Shown here one piece after another: positions 7,178 through 14,374 of a stretch of DNA of 17,030 nucleotides (position 1 is its first letter; every line of letters starts with the position of its first letter). The DNA comes from Candidatus Bathyarchaeota archaeon (GTDB taxonomy: Archaea; Thermoproteota; Bathyarchaeia; EX4484-135; B24-G1). The position numbers and the translations under genes are program-made. The stretch is taken from NCBI GenBank assembly GCA_003662535.1, contig QMYG01000001.1, forward strand, positions 1 to 17,030. Direction: 5' to 3'. The notes beneath the pieces were generated by a model. That model ran no database searches. It had not been told where the DNA came from and was given only the letters and a program-made list of their open reading frames with translations.

Positions 7178-7964
7178 AATCGCAATTATAGGCGGGACCG
7201 GCTTTGAATCCCTCATAGAGCATGGGGAGTGGCTGCGCATAGGAACACCCTACGGCATCCCCCCGCCAATCCTCGTGGGGGAGATTCGTGGGAGGAGTGT
7301 TGCCTTCCTCTCAAGGCACGGGCTGAGGCACGAAAAGCCGCCGCACAGGGTGAACTACAGGGCGAACATCTACGCCCTACACACGCTGGGGGTTAAGCGT
7401 ATCCTCGCAACCAACGCAGTCGGGGCGATAAACCCTGACTTCAGGCCAGGAGACCTCGTCATACCACACGACATAATAGACTTCACGAAGTCTAGGCAGT
7501 CTACCTTCTACGAGGGTGAACCCGTAGTGCACATAGACGTTTCACAGCCCTTCTGCCCCGAGGTTAGGGCCATACTGATAGAAGAAGCGAGAAAGCACCC
7601 AGTTAAGGTTCATGAGAGGGGTGTTCTCGTCTGCACGGAAGGCCCGAGGTTCGAGACTCCAGCCGAGATAGAGATGTTTAGGAGGCTTGGGTGCGACATC
7701 GTCGGCATGACTGCGGCTCCCGAGGCCTTCCTCGCTAGGGAGCTCGAAATCTGCTATGCAACTGTGTGCTTCGTCTCCAACATGGCTGCTGGAATGCAGG
7801 CCCGCCTGACCGTTAAGGAGGTGTTTGATGTAGCAAGTAGGGTTAGCCCCGTAATCCAGCAAATCTTAAGTGATACCGTCTGGAGACTACCACAAGAGCG
7901 GCACTGCCCCTGCAGTAGGGTGCTTAAGGATGCTGGCCTCGGCGGCGAGACTCCTAATAGATAG
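7167..7964 (+). CDS. 5'-methylthioadenosine / methylthioinosine phosphorylase
   Basis: A purine nucleoside phosphorylase of the MTAP family, 265 residues. It splits methylthio-nucleoside with phosphate into purine base and methylthioribose-1-phosphate, salvaging the product of polyamine synthesis and radical-SAM chemistry. Motifs are IGGTGF (8-13), FLSRHGLRHEKPPHRVNYRANI (47-68), phosphate-site TNAVGAINPDFRPGD (82-96), CTEGPRFETPAEI (156-168) and GMTAAPEA (180-187). A C-terminal HCPC (246-249) forms a CxC pair, a feature reported for a thermostable archaeal MTAP where it aids disulfide stability. At the purine-contact position I read SNMAAG (N205) rather than an Asp, which suggests 6-oxopurine (methylthioinosine) use. 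The TTG start at 7167 lies inside the end of the DUF373 gene, with GAGGGAG upstream. Confidence 0.9.
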   Translation: MKAEIAIIGGTGFESLIEHGEWLRIGTPYGIPPPILVGEIRGRSVAFLSRHGLRHEKPPHRVNYRANIYALHTLGVKRILATNAVGAINPDFRPGDLVIPHDIIDFTKSRQSTFYEGEPVVHIDVSQPFCPEVRAILIEEARKHPVKVHERGVLVCTEGPRFETPAEIEMFRRLGCDIVGMTAAPEAFLARELEICYATVCFVSNMAAGMQARLTVKEVFDVASRVSPVIQQILSDTVWRLPQERHCPCSRVLKDAGLGGETPNR

Positions 7965-8781
7965 GTTCGCCTACTTTCTAAGCAAATACAGGCTTTCGAG
8001 GATAGAGTGGCTCCTGTCGAAAATCGGCGTCTACCGCTTTTACGAGAGGATGCTCCAACAACAGGTCATGCAGGGCGCAATGCCCGAACACATAGCAGTG
8101 ATTCTGGACGGAAACAGGAGATGGGCGAGGATGAGGTCGCTAAACCCTTGGATTGGCCACGAATACGGGGCTAAGAAGGTTAAGGAATTCCTGAGGTGGT
8201 GCTTGGAGCTAGGCGTGAAATCCATCACACTCTATGCACTTTCAACCGAGAACTTTAGGAGGCCTAAGCACGAACTCAGGGCCCTAATGAACATACTGAA
8301 GCAGAAGCTTAGGGAGGCAGCTGAAAACGAGGACATTCACAGGTATCAGGTCAAGGTGAAAGCGATAGGTAGGGTTGGTTCCCTTCCGGAGGATGTTCAG
8401 GAGGCCGTTAGATATTTGGAGAAGCGCACAAAGCACTATAACAAGAGGTTTTTGAACATCGCCATCGCCTATGGCGGAAGGGCTGAAATCGTAGACGCCG
8501 CTAGGAAGATAGCTGAGGCTGTAAAGTGTGGAAAACTAGAGCCTGAAGACATAGACGAGCATGTTTTCGAGAGCTTCCTTTATACGGCGCACCTTCCGAA
8601 GCAAGACCCAGACCTGATAATAAGGACTTCGGGCGAGGAGCGCCTAAGCGGCTTCCTGCTGTGGCAGTGCGCCTACAGCGAACTCTACTTCCTAGACGTC
8701 TACTGGCCTGATTTCAGGAAGATAGACCTCCTCAGGGCGATTAGGACTTACCAGCAGAGGCACAGGAGGTTTGGACGCTAA
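7930..8781 (+). CDS. uppS: cis-Prenyltransferase (polyprenyl diphosphate synthase)
   Basis: Extends allylic diphosphates with isopentenyl diphosphate in cis configuration to make the polyprenyl lipid carrier used for protein glycosylation and envelope polymers in archaea. The 283 residues contain all family motifs: HIAVILDGNRRWAR (54-67) with catalytic D60, HEYGAKKVKEFLRWCLELG (77-95), LYALSTENFRRP (101-112), IAIAYGGRAEIVDA (177-190), and DPDLIIRTSGEERLSGFLLWQ (226-246) followed by the AYSELYF region that holds the Mg-binding Glu. A 50-residue helical extension precedes the first motif, which is normal for archaeal members. GTG 7870 is also in frame but lies deep inside the MTAP gene. ATG 7930 has GGGTG seven bases upstream and still overlaps that gene by 35 bases. 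The gene ends in a 4-base convergent overlap with pepQ. Confidence 0.94.
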   Translation: MLASAARLLIDRFAYFLSKYRLSRIEWLLSKIGVYRFYERMLQQQVMQGAMPEHIAVILDGNRRWARMRSLNPWIGHEYGAKKVKEFLRWCLELGVKSITLYALSTENFRRPKHELRALMNILKQKLREAAENEDIHRYQVKVKAIGRVGSLPEDVQEAVRYLEKRTKHYNKRFLNIAIAYGGRAEIVDAARKIAEAVKCGKLEPEDIDEHVFESFLYTAHLPKQDPDLIIRTSGEERLSGFLLWQCAYSELYFLDVYWPDFRKIDLLRAIRTYQQRHRRFGR

Positions 8782-9842
8782 GCAACGGACAAGCCATAAC
8801 CAGCCTTCGTCAGCCTTTCCGCTCCCTCCTCCATCACCAGCACTGTGTCTTCTATGCGTATCCCCCCGTAGCCGGGAATATACACGCCCGGCTCTATGGT
8901 TATCACGTTTCCAGCCTTGAGTTTGGCCTTGCTTGCTTGGTTTAGCCTCGGGGGTTCATGTATTTCTAGTCCTACTCCGTGTCCTAGGCCGTGAACGAAG
9001 TATTTTGCCAGCCCATGCGTTTCTAGGGTTTTTCTTGCTTCTGCGTCTACCTCCCCAGCTTCCACACCAGCTCTCACGGCCTTTAGGGCTTTTTCTTGTG
9101 CCTCCCTCACAGCCTCGTAAAGCCGCAACTGTTTCTCTGTGGGTTTTCCAACCACATAGGTTCTTGTCAGGTCTGAGCAGTATCCAGCGTGCTTTGCACC
9201 CAAATCTATTATTACGAGGTCTCCCTCACGGATAGTCCTGTCGCTCGACCAGCCGTGTGGATAGGCAGACCTCGGGCCTGAAGCCACGATTGTCTCGAAG
9301 GCTGGGCCTTCTGCTCCGTTCCTCCTCATGGCGTATTCGGCTTCTGCTGCAACCTCATACTCCCTGACGCCCGGCCTCAAGGCCTCGAGGGCGGCCTCCA
9401 GCCCAAGCTCCGTGAGGTGGGCGGCCTCAGCCATCAGCTTTAGCTCTTCCTCGTCCTTCACAGTCCGCAGGCTCCAGACAACTTCGTCTACCTCCCTAAG
9501 CTCCGCAGCCGTGCCCAACAATTTCCCAAGTTTTTCGTATGTTTTTGCGTCTAAGAAGTCGAATCCGACGCTTCTACACCCAAGCTCCGCCACCTTCTCC
9601 GAAATAATCTTGTTTGGGTCGTCCTCGTATCTTAGCAGTTTTATGTCTATGCTGCTTAGCTCTTCCCTAGCTGCTTCATAGTCCACCCCATACACGTAGA
9701 GTGTTGGCTCTTCGTCCAGTGGGACAAGTAGGTAGGTGCCTCCACGAAAACCCGTGAAATATAGTATGTTTGGTTCTCGTGTTATCAGAGCTGCGTCTAT
9801 GCCGTTCTTCTGCATGGAATCCCTTAAACGCCTCAGCCGCAA
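8778..9842 (-). CDS. pepQ: Xaa-Pro dipeptidase / aminopeptidase (M24 family)
   Basis: A cytoplasmic metallopeptidase cleaving the bond before proline, 354 residues as usual for archaeal prolidases. The N-terminal creatinase-like domain spans about 1-125 (ILYFTGFRGGTYLLV, 26-40). The C-terminal pita-bread domain has the five metal ligands D213 (IIDLGA), D224 (CSDLTR), H288 (GLGHGVGLEIHE), E317 (TIEPGVY) and E331 (RIEDT). The start is TTG 9842, which has GAGGTGA six bases upstream, the best SD in the window; ATG 9815 is less likely. Only 32 bases separate this start from the divergent KH/PP-loop gene, so the two promoters must interlock with each other and with the start regions. Prolidase versus aminopeptidase P cannot be decided here. 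Confidence 0.94.
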   Translation of the reverse strand: MRLRRLRDSMQKNGIDAALITREPNILYFTGFRGGTYLLVPLDEEPTLYVYGVDYEAAREELSSIDIKLLRYEDDPNKIISEKVAELGCRSVGFDFLDAKTYEKLGKLLGTAAELREVDEVVWSLRTVKDEEELKLMAEAAHLTELGLEAALEALRPGVREYEVAAEAEYAMRRNGAEGPAFETIVASGPRSAYPHGWSSDRTIREGDLVIIDLGAKHAGYCSDLTRTYVVGKPTEKQLRLYEAVREAQEKALKAVRAGVEAGEVDAEARKTLETHGLAKYFVHGLGHGVGLEIHEPPRLNQASKAKLKAGNVITIEPGVYIPGYGGIRIEDTVLVMEEGAERLTKAGYGLSVA

Positions 9843-9874
9843 TTAATTCACCTCGGTGCAGGAGTTGCTGAGGA
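9843..9874. promoter_or_regulatory. Very short divergent intergenic region, pepQ / KH-PP-loop ATPase
   Basis: Thirty-two bases separate two TTG starts. The pepQ SD (GAGGTGA, minus strand) lies at its left end and GGAG (9861-9864) near its middle serves the plus-strand gene. TATA-like elements would fall inside coding DNA: GTATACAAT (minus strand, about 9874-9882) for pepQ and CTTAAACG (about 9827-9834) for the plus-strand gene. These assignments are inference. Confidence 0.35.
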
Positions 9875-10900
9875 TTGTATACGCCTGAGGAAATTTCAAG
9901 GTTTGTGGCTGAGGTCAGGAAAGACCTTAAGCTGTTCAGCCTAGTCCAGCCGGAGATACTACGCATTCGCTACAGCCCCGAGGACGACTCTATGCTCATC
10001 ATAACGGCTGACAGGCCAGACAAGGCGGCGCTCCTCGGGCCTGGAGGCAGGGTGCTAAAAACTGTGAGGGACCGGCTAGGCATCGGGAGGGTGGCGGCCC
10101 GCTCCCAAACCCAGATAATGATCAAGCGTTTCCGTGTGGCTCTAGCGTTGAAGGCGGCTAAGAAGCTCCTATCTGAGGTAGACGGAGAAGCAAAGGAAAT
10201 CGTCAGGGACAGGATTTTGCCCATGCTTAGGAACGAGCTGAAGTATCCTGAGAGAAGGTGGCTTCGGATGTGGGAGCTCCCCTACCACGGGATAGCCGTC
10301 GCCTACTCAGGCGGGGTAGACAGCACCGCAAGCCTACTAATCGCTAAGCTGGCTGGACTAAACCCCATAGCCGTAACGGTAGACGCTGGAGGGTGGATGA
10401 TACCCCCGCACACGAAGCGAATAATAGAGGAAACCACCAAAAACCTCAACATACCACACAAATACCTCAAACCAAAAACAGAAATCTTCAACGAAATCCT
10501 GAGCTCAGCCGTAGAGGGGAGAAAACACCCATGTAAGGACTGCCACTGCCAAATAGAACACTTGGTCATGAAATTCTGCAAAGAAAACCACATTCCCATA
10601 GTTGGATTCGGAGACCTACTCCCAACGGGAAGATACTCCATATACATGGTTGAAAAGGGCCTCGTCAGATTCAACGTTGCAGCGGCCCTAAGCCTGACGA
10701 AAACGGACACCATTTTGGCGTCTAAGAGAGCGGGGCATCCGGGTTCTAGGCTCGTTTACGGCTGCCCATTACTCCGGTCTCTGCACAAGAGGCACCACCA
10801 CTTCAGATACGTCAGTATAGGCAGGGTTTTAAGGGAGTTGAGGGCTCAGGTGTTGGAGCCGTCTCAGGCGCTTAGATACGTGAAAAGCATTATAGGATGA
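9875..10900 (+). CDS. KH-domain PP-loop ATPase with CxxCxC cluster, substrate unknown
   Basis: A 341-residue fusion. Residues about 25-85 form a KH-like RNA-binding domain with its GxxG loop as GPGG (55-58). After a helical linker, the PP-loop AVAYSGGVDSTASLL (141-155) marks an ATP pyrophosphatase domain that adenylates a substrate, often a tRNA base. HPCKDCHC (218-225), C235 and a later YGCPLL (C297) resemble the Cys arrangement of tRNA thiolases such as TtcA/TtuA, where CxxC plus a distant Cys holds an Fe-S cluster or zinc. It fits the archaeal group of predicted PP-loop ATPases without assigned substrate. An RNA sulfur-modification role is inference; a different adenylating reaction is possible. 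The start is TTG 9875 because a TGA is in frame just upstream. smc begins 56 bases after its end. Confidence 0.82.
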   Translation: MYTPEEISRFVAEVRKDLKLFSLVQPEILRIRYSPEDDSMLIITADRPDKAALLGPGGRVLKTVRDRLGIGRVAARSQTQIMIKRFRVALALKAAKKLLSEVDGEAKEIVRDRILPMLRNELKYPERRWLRMWELPYHGIAVAYSGGVDSTASLLIAKLAGLNPIAVTVDAGGWMIPPHTKRIIEETTKNLNIPHKYLKPKTEIFNEILSSAVEGRKHPCKDCHCQIEHLVMKFCKENHIPIVGFGDLLPTGRYSIYMVEKGLVRFNVAAALSLTKTDTILASKRAGHPGSRLVYGCPLLRSLHKRHHHFRYVSIGRVLRELRAQVLEPSQALRYVKSIIG

Positions 10901-10956
10901 AAATCCTACTTTAATGCTTGAATACGTCGCAGGAAAGCGGGCTTGTGGTTGGTTCC

Positions 10957-13662
10957 ATGCCACGCATCAGGGAAGTCAGGCTGAGAAACTTCAAGAGCTT
11001 TGGGCAAAAAACGACCGTAATAAAGCTAGACAGCGGATTCACAGCCCTAACAGGGCCGAACGGAAGCGGAAAATCAAACATAATAGACGCAATACTCTTC
11101 GGACTAGGAGAACTAAGCGCAAAAAAGCTAAGAGCAGAACGCCTCACAAAACTCGTGAGAAACGGAGCAAGAAAGGCAGAGGTAATCATACAGTTCGACA
11201 ACTCCGACAGAAGCATACCAATAGACTCGAAAATAATAACAATATCTAGGGAGATAGACAGGAACGGGGAGTCGGTTTTTCGCTTAAATGGTAGACGAAT
11301 CCAACGCTTTGAGCTTTTAAACCTACTTTCTGTGGCTGGGATAGGGCCATCAGGCAGCAACATAGTTGCTCAGGGCACCATAACACACCTAACCACGATA
11401 TCACCGAACGAGAGGCGGAAAATCCTAGAGGACATTATCGGCATCTCGCAATATGACGCCCAAAAGGCCGAAGCGGAGGAGAAGCTTCGCAGGGCCGACG
11501 CCGCCCTAAAGGACGCTTTAGGACGTTCTGAGGAGATTAGGCGTAGACTCTGGGAGCTCGAGCGTGAAAGAAACGACCTTTTGCGGTATAGGCTTATCGA
11601 CAAGGAGTATAGGAGTCTAAAAGCCCTAGAAATATCCATCGTGATGGATGAACTGCGAAGCACGATGCGGGTCTTAACTGAGAAGCTGAGGGCGGAGGAA
11701 GAGAAGCTGGAACAGTTCCTTCAGAGACGAAGAGAGCTGGAGCAACAGATACAGCGGCTTGAGGAAGAAAGGGAGAAAATCAGGATGGAGGCGATGAAGG
11801 GCGGAGGGGACAGGCTTCCAGAGGTGAAGATGCAGATAGGTAGACTGGAGTCGAAGCTGAACAACCTAAACTACATCGTGAGGAACAGCCTAAAACGCAT
11901 AGAGGAACTAAACGAGGAGAGGGAAAGGAAAGCGAGGAGGCTAAAAACACTAATCGCAGACCTCAACCAGAAGAAAGCCGAGCTAGAGAAGCTCAAAAGC
12001 GAAAGAGACGAACTTGAGGAGAAGCTTCAGGAGGCTGAATCACGTGCTGAGTCTTTGAACTCTGCCCTGAGGGAGCTGATTGACCGCCAGAGCATAAGCG
12101 TGGAAGAAGCCCTAAAGCTTGGTAGACGCATAAAGGAGCTTTATTCAGGGCTCGTCTCCGCACAGCTCGGACTCATGTACGCCAGAGCCTCAAAGCTCTA
12201 CACGAGGAGGTGGATGGGAGACCACCAGTGGCACGTGCAGATATTAACCCAGCTATCAGGCATGCTGAGGGAGGCCTTCCGTGAGCAAAAAGCCCAACCT
12301 CAGGTTCCAGAGAGACTCCTTCTGAGCTTGAGAATAGCGAAAAACGCATTGGGGGAGTCGCAGCTGAGGCTGGAAATACTGCGGGAGCGCCTAAGCAGAC
12401 TTGCGGAGGTGGAGCGTTCAGCCCAAGCGAGGGTTCAGCCCCTCCTAGAGGAGCTTGGGAGGGAACAGCGTAGACTGAGCGAGATGCAGGAGGCCCTAAA
12501 CCCGCAAAGACTACACAACTTACAAGAGCAGGCCAGAAAAGCAAACGAGGAACTGAGGACTCTACAGGCACGCCTAAATCAGGTAAAGGCGAGGGAAGAG
12601 AGCCTAAAACTACAGCTGGAAAACGTCTTAGAGCCAGAAATACAGGCACTAAAGAGGGAGATTCCTCGGATAGACCAGAAAATTTTAGAGTTTAGGGAGG
12701 AGATGGAGAAGGCTTTGTCCGAGAAGGCGGAAGCCGAGGAGAGGCTCCGTGAGCTGAGGGAGGCTGCTGAAGAACTGTCTTCGAAGCTTTCAGGGGCTCA
12801 GGAGTTGGAGAAGTCCCTGACGGCGCAGATTGAGGAGGTGAGGTCTAGGCTCAGGGAGCTAGACGGCGAATACGAGGAGCAACGTAGACTGATAGAGGAA
12901 ATCCGCATAACCCTTGGGGATATTCAGGGAGCGCTGAACCGCCAACTCGCAAGCCTAAGAAGCCTAGGCTACGAAGACCCCATCGAAATTCCAGAGAAAC
13001 CCCTGAAAAACCTCCACAGCAAGCTAGAAGCCCTAAAAAAGGAGCGAAAAAACCTAGAGAATAACGTAAATCAGCTCGCATTAAAACGCTACGAGGAGGA
13101 GGTAAGCAGATACAAGCGAATATCGAGCAAGTTGAACGAATTGGAAAGAGATAGGGATGCAATACTGAAATTCATAGAAGAGATAGAGCAGAGAAAACGC
13201 AAAGCCTTCCTAGAGGCCTTCAACAAACTGAACAAGAGGTTCTCACAGCTCTTCACGAAGCTAACCGGAGAGGGCAAAGCACGCTTAGAGCTGGAGAACC
13301 CAAGCGACCCCTTCTCCGGGGGCATGGACATCCTCGTCCAGTTCCCGGGGAAGCCGGAAATGCCTGTGAGCGGGGCGAGCGGGGGCGAGCGTTCTGTAAC
13401 GGCTGTTGCCTTTCTTCTCGCCCTTCAGCAGTTCACGCCCTCGTCCTTCTACATCTTCGACGAGATAGACGCCCACCTAGACCCCTACTACGTGGATAAG
13501 CTCGGAGAACTGCTCTCCGAGGAGTCCAAGAAGTCTCAGTTTATAGTGATAAGCCTGAAACCGGAGCTTGTCAGGAAGGCGGGAAAGATTTATGGACTGT
13601 ATTTCCAGCGTGGCTGCAGCCACGTGGTTCCACTGCCAAAGGAGGCTGAAAGCGTTGACTAA
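10957..13662 (+). CDS. smc: SMC chromosome-segregation ATPase, short, no recognisable hinge
   Basis: Structural-maintenance-of-chromosomes ATPase of the condensin type, 901 residues from ATG 10957. The N-terminal head has VRLRNFKSFG (7-16), Walker A GPNGSGKS (33-40) and the Q-loop (Q138). The C-terminal head has signature SGASGGERS (805-813), Walker B FYIFDEID (831-838) and D-loop AHLD (839-842), and ends with VISLKPELV, as in true SMC rather than Rad50. Coiled-coil arms run about 165-380 and 465-745, unequal and shorter than usual. Between them (about 381-462) I see mainly helical sequence without the Gly-rich hinge motifs, and no CxxC zinc hook; the only Cys is near the C-terminus. Typical SMCs are near 1,170 residues. 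Upstream GTG 10945 and TTG 10918 are alternative starts. It overlaps scpA by eight bases, so complex formation with ScpAB is expected. Confidence 0.9.
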   Translation: MPRIREVRLRNFKSFGQKTTVIKLDSGFTALTGPNGSGKSNIIDAILFGLGELSAKKLRAERLTKLVRNGARKAEVIIQFDNSDRSIPIDSKIITISREIDRNGESVFRLNGRRIQRFELLNLLSVAGIGPSGSNIVAQGTITHLTTISPNERRKILEDIIGISQYDAQKAEAEEKLRRADAALKDALGRSEEIRRRLWELERERNDLLRYRLIDKEYRSLKALEISIVMDELRSTMRVLTEKLRAEEEKLEQFLQRRRELEQQIQRLEEEREKIRMEAMKGGGDRLPEVKMQIGRLESKLNNLNYIVRNSLKRIEELNEERERKARRLKTLIADLNQKKAELEKLKSERDELEEKLQEAESRAESLNSALRELIDRQSISVEEALKLGRRIKELYSGLVSAQLGLMYARASKLYTRRWMGDHQWHVQILTQLSGMLREAFREQKAQPQVPERLLLSLRIAKNALGESQLRLEILRERLSRLAEVERSAQARVQPLLEELGREQRRLSEMQEALNPQRLHNLQEQARKANEELRTLQARLNQVKAREESLKLQLENVLEPEIQALKREIPRIDQKILEFREEMEKALSEKAEAEERLRELREAAEELSSKLSGAQELEKSLTAQIEEVRSRLRELDGEYEEQRRLIEEIRITLGDIQGALNRQLASLRSLGYEDPIEIPEKPLKNLHSKLEALKKERKNLENNVNQLALKRYEEEVSRYKRISSKLNELERDRDAILKFIEEIEQRKRKAFLEAFNKLNKRFSQLFTKLTGEGKARLELENPSDPFSGGMDILVQFPGKPEMPVSGASGGERSVTAVAFLLALQQFTPSSFYIFDEIDAHLDPYYVDKLGELLSEESKKSQFIVISLKPELVRKAGKIYGLYFQRGCSHVVPLPKEAESVD

Positions 13663-14314
13663 AACGAGGAAGCCCTTTTATCTCAAGCCTCCTTGGGAGG
13701 TGCTTTTCGCCGTTCACCGCCTGAAGAGCGTTGAGCCTTGGGAGATTAAACTTTATAGCCTTCTGCCCTCGCTCTTGCAGGAGATGGAGAAGCACGGGGG
13801 TGTGGATTTTAAGGCTTCAGGCGTGGCTCTGCATTCCTCGGCCACCATATACCTCATGAAGTCCGCCCTACTACTCGAGGAGCCGAGGCGAGAGGAACCC
13901 GTCAGGGATGAAGTTCCACCACCCATAAGTCTACCTTTAAGGAGGGGGCTCGTCTCCATAGAGCTGGAGCAGCTCGTAGGCCAGCTTAGGGAAGCCCTAG
14001 AGAAGGAGCAGCGTGTAGGCAGGCCAGTGAGGTGGATGCCGCCGCCGGTAGAGCTGCTCCCAGACCCGAAGCAGTTCCTCTTAGAGATAGAGAAGCGCAT
14101 GGAAAACCTCCATGAAAGGCTGGTGAATCTTTCGCAGGGCGAAAGCATCCCCCTAAGCACGCTCCTACAGGGGATGGAGTGGCTGGAGGCAGTAAAGCTC
14201 TTCATCACGCTGCTCTTCCTAGCCCAGAAGGAGAAAGTCTACCTATACGAGGTAGACGGAGAAATATACATATCTCTAGAGCCTGTCGAATACGGCGAAG
14301 AAGAGGAGGCGTAA
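13655..14314 (+). CDS. scpA: Segregation and condensation protein A (kleisin)
   Basis: The kleisin that bridges the two SMC heads, 219 residues. The N-terminal domain (about 12-75) has the family pattern WEVLFAVHRLKSVEPWEIKL (14-33) followed by VDFKASGVALHSSATIYLMKSALLL, helices that pack on the SMC neck. A proline-rich flexible linker (about 77-140) follows, and a C-terminal winged-helix region (about 165-210, ending VYLYEVDGEIYISL) should bind the other head. An acidic EEEEA closes the protein. The frame extends far upstream into smc in another register, but TTG 13655 is the start: GGAGG lies nine bases before it, and the resulting product aligns with the family start. Its first eight bases overlap the end of smc, indicating translational coupling and matched stoichiometry. 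Confidence 0.88.
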   Translation: MTKTRKPFYLKPPWEVLFAVHRLKSVEPWEIKLYSLLPSLLQEMEKHGGVDFKASGVALHSSATIYLMKSALLLEEPRREEPVRDEVPPPISLPLRRGLVSIELEQLVGQLREALEKEQRVGRPVRWMPPPVELLPDPKQFLLEIEKRMENLHERLVNLSQGESIPLSTLLQGMEWLEAVKLFITLLFLAQKEKVYLYEVDGEIYISLEPVEYGEEEEA

Positions 14315-14322
14315 AGTGTCTC

Positions 14323-14344
14323 TTCGCCCATAAGTTATGGCGAA
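14323..14344. promoter_or_regulatory. Near-perfect dyad in the scpA-scpB gap
   Basis: Within the 60-base gap, TTCGCC-CATAA and TTATGG-CGAA face each other around a central G, giving ten matching pairs with a single extra C in the left arm. It lies about 30 bases before the scpB start. The one-base centre makes an RNA hairpin strained, so a protein-binding operator is the likelier reading. No terminator-like T run follows. Confidence 0.45.
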
Positions 14345-14374
14345 CCATAGGAGCGAACTCTTGGAGGTTGAAGG

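Noticed and set aside
7870..7929. An upstream GTG start for the cis-prenyltransferase adding 20 residues
   Set aside because: The extra residues lie within MTAP coding DNA, resemble no family sequence, and ATG 7930 has a better placed GGGTG.
12173..12649. A 158-codon open frame on the minus strand inside smc
   Set aside because: It lies wholly opposite the SMC coil, has a low-complexity Pro/Leu/Ser composition typical of antisense frames, and no SD or promoter was seen.
10957..13662. Calling the coiled-coil ATPase Rad50 or a Rad50-like protein
   Set aside because: No CxxC zinc hook is present, no mre11/herA/nurA genes adjoin, the signature SGASGGERS and the VISLKPE end are SMC-like, and scpA/scpB follow directly.
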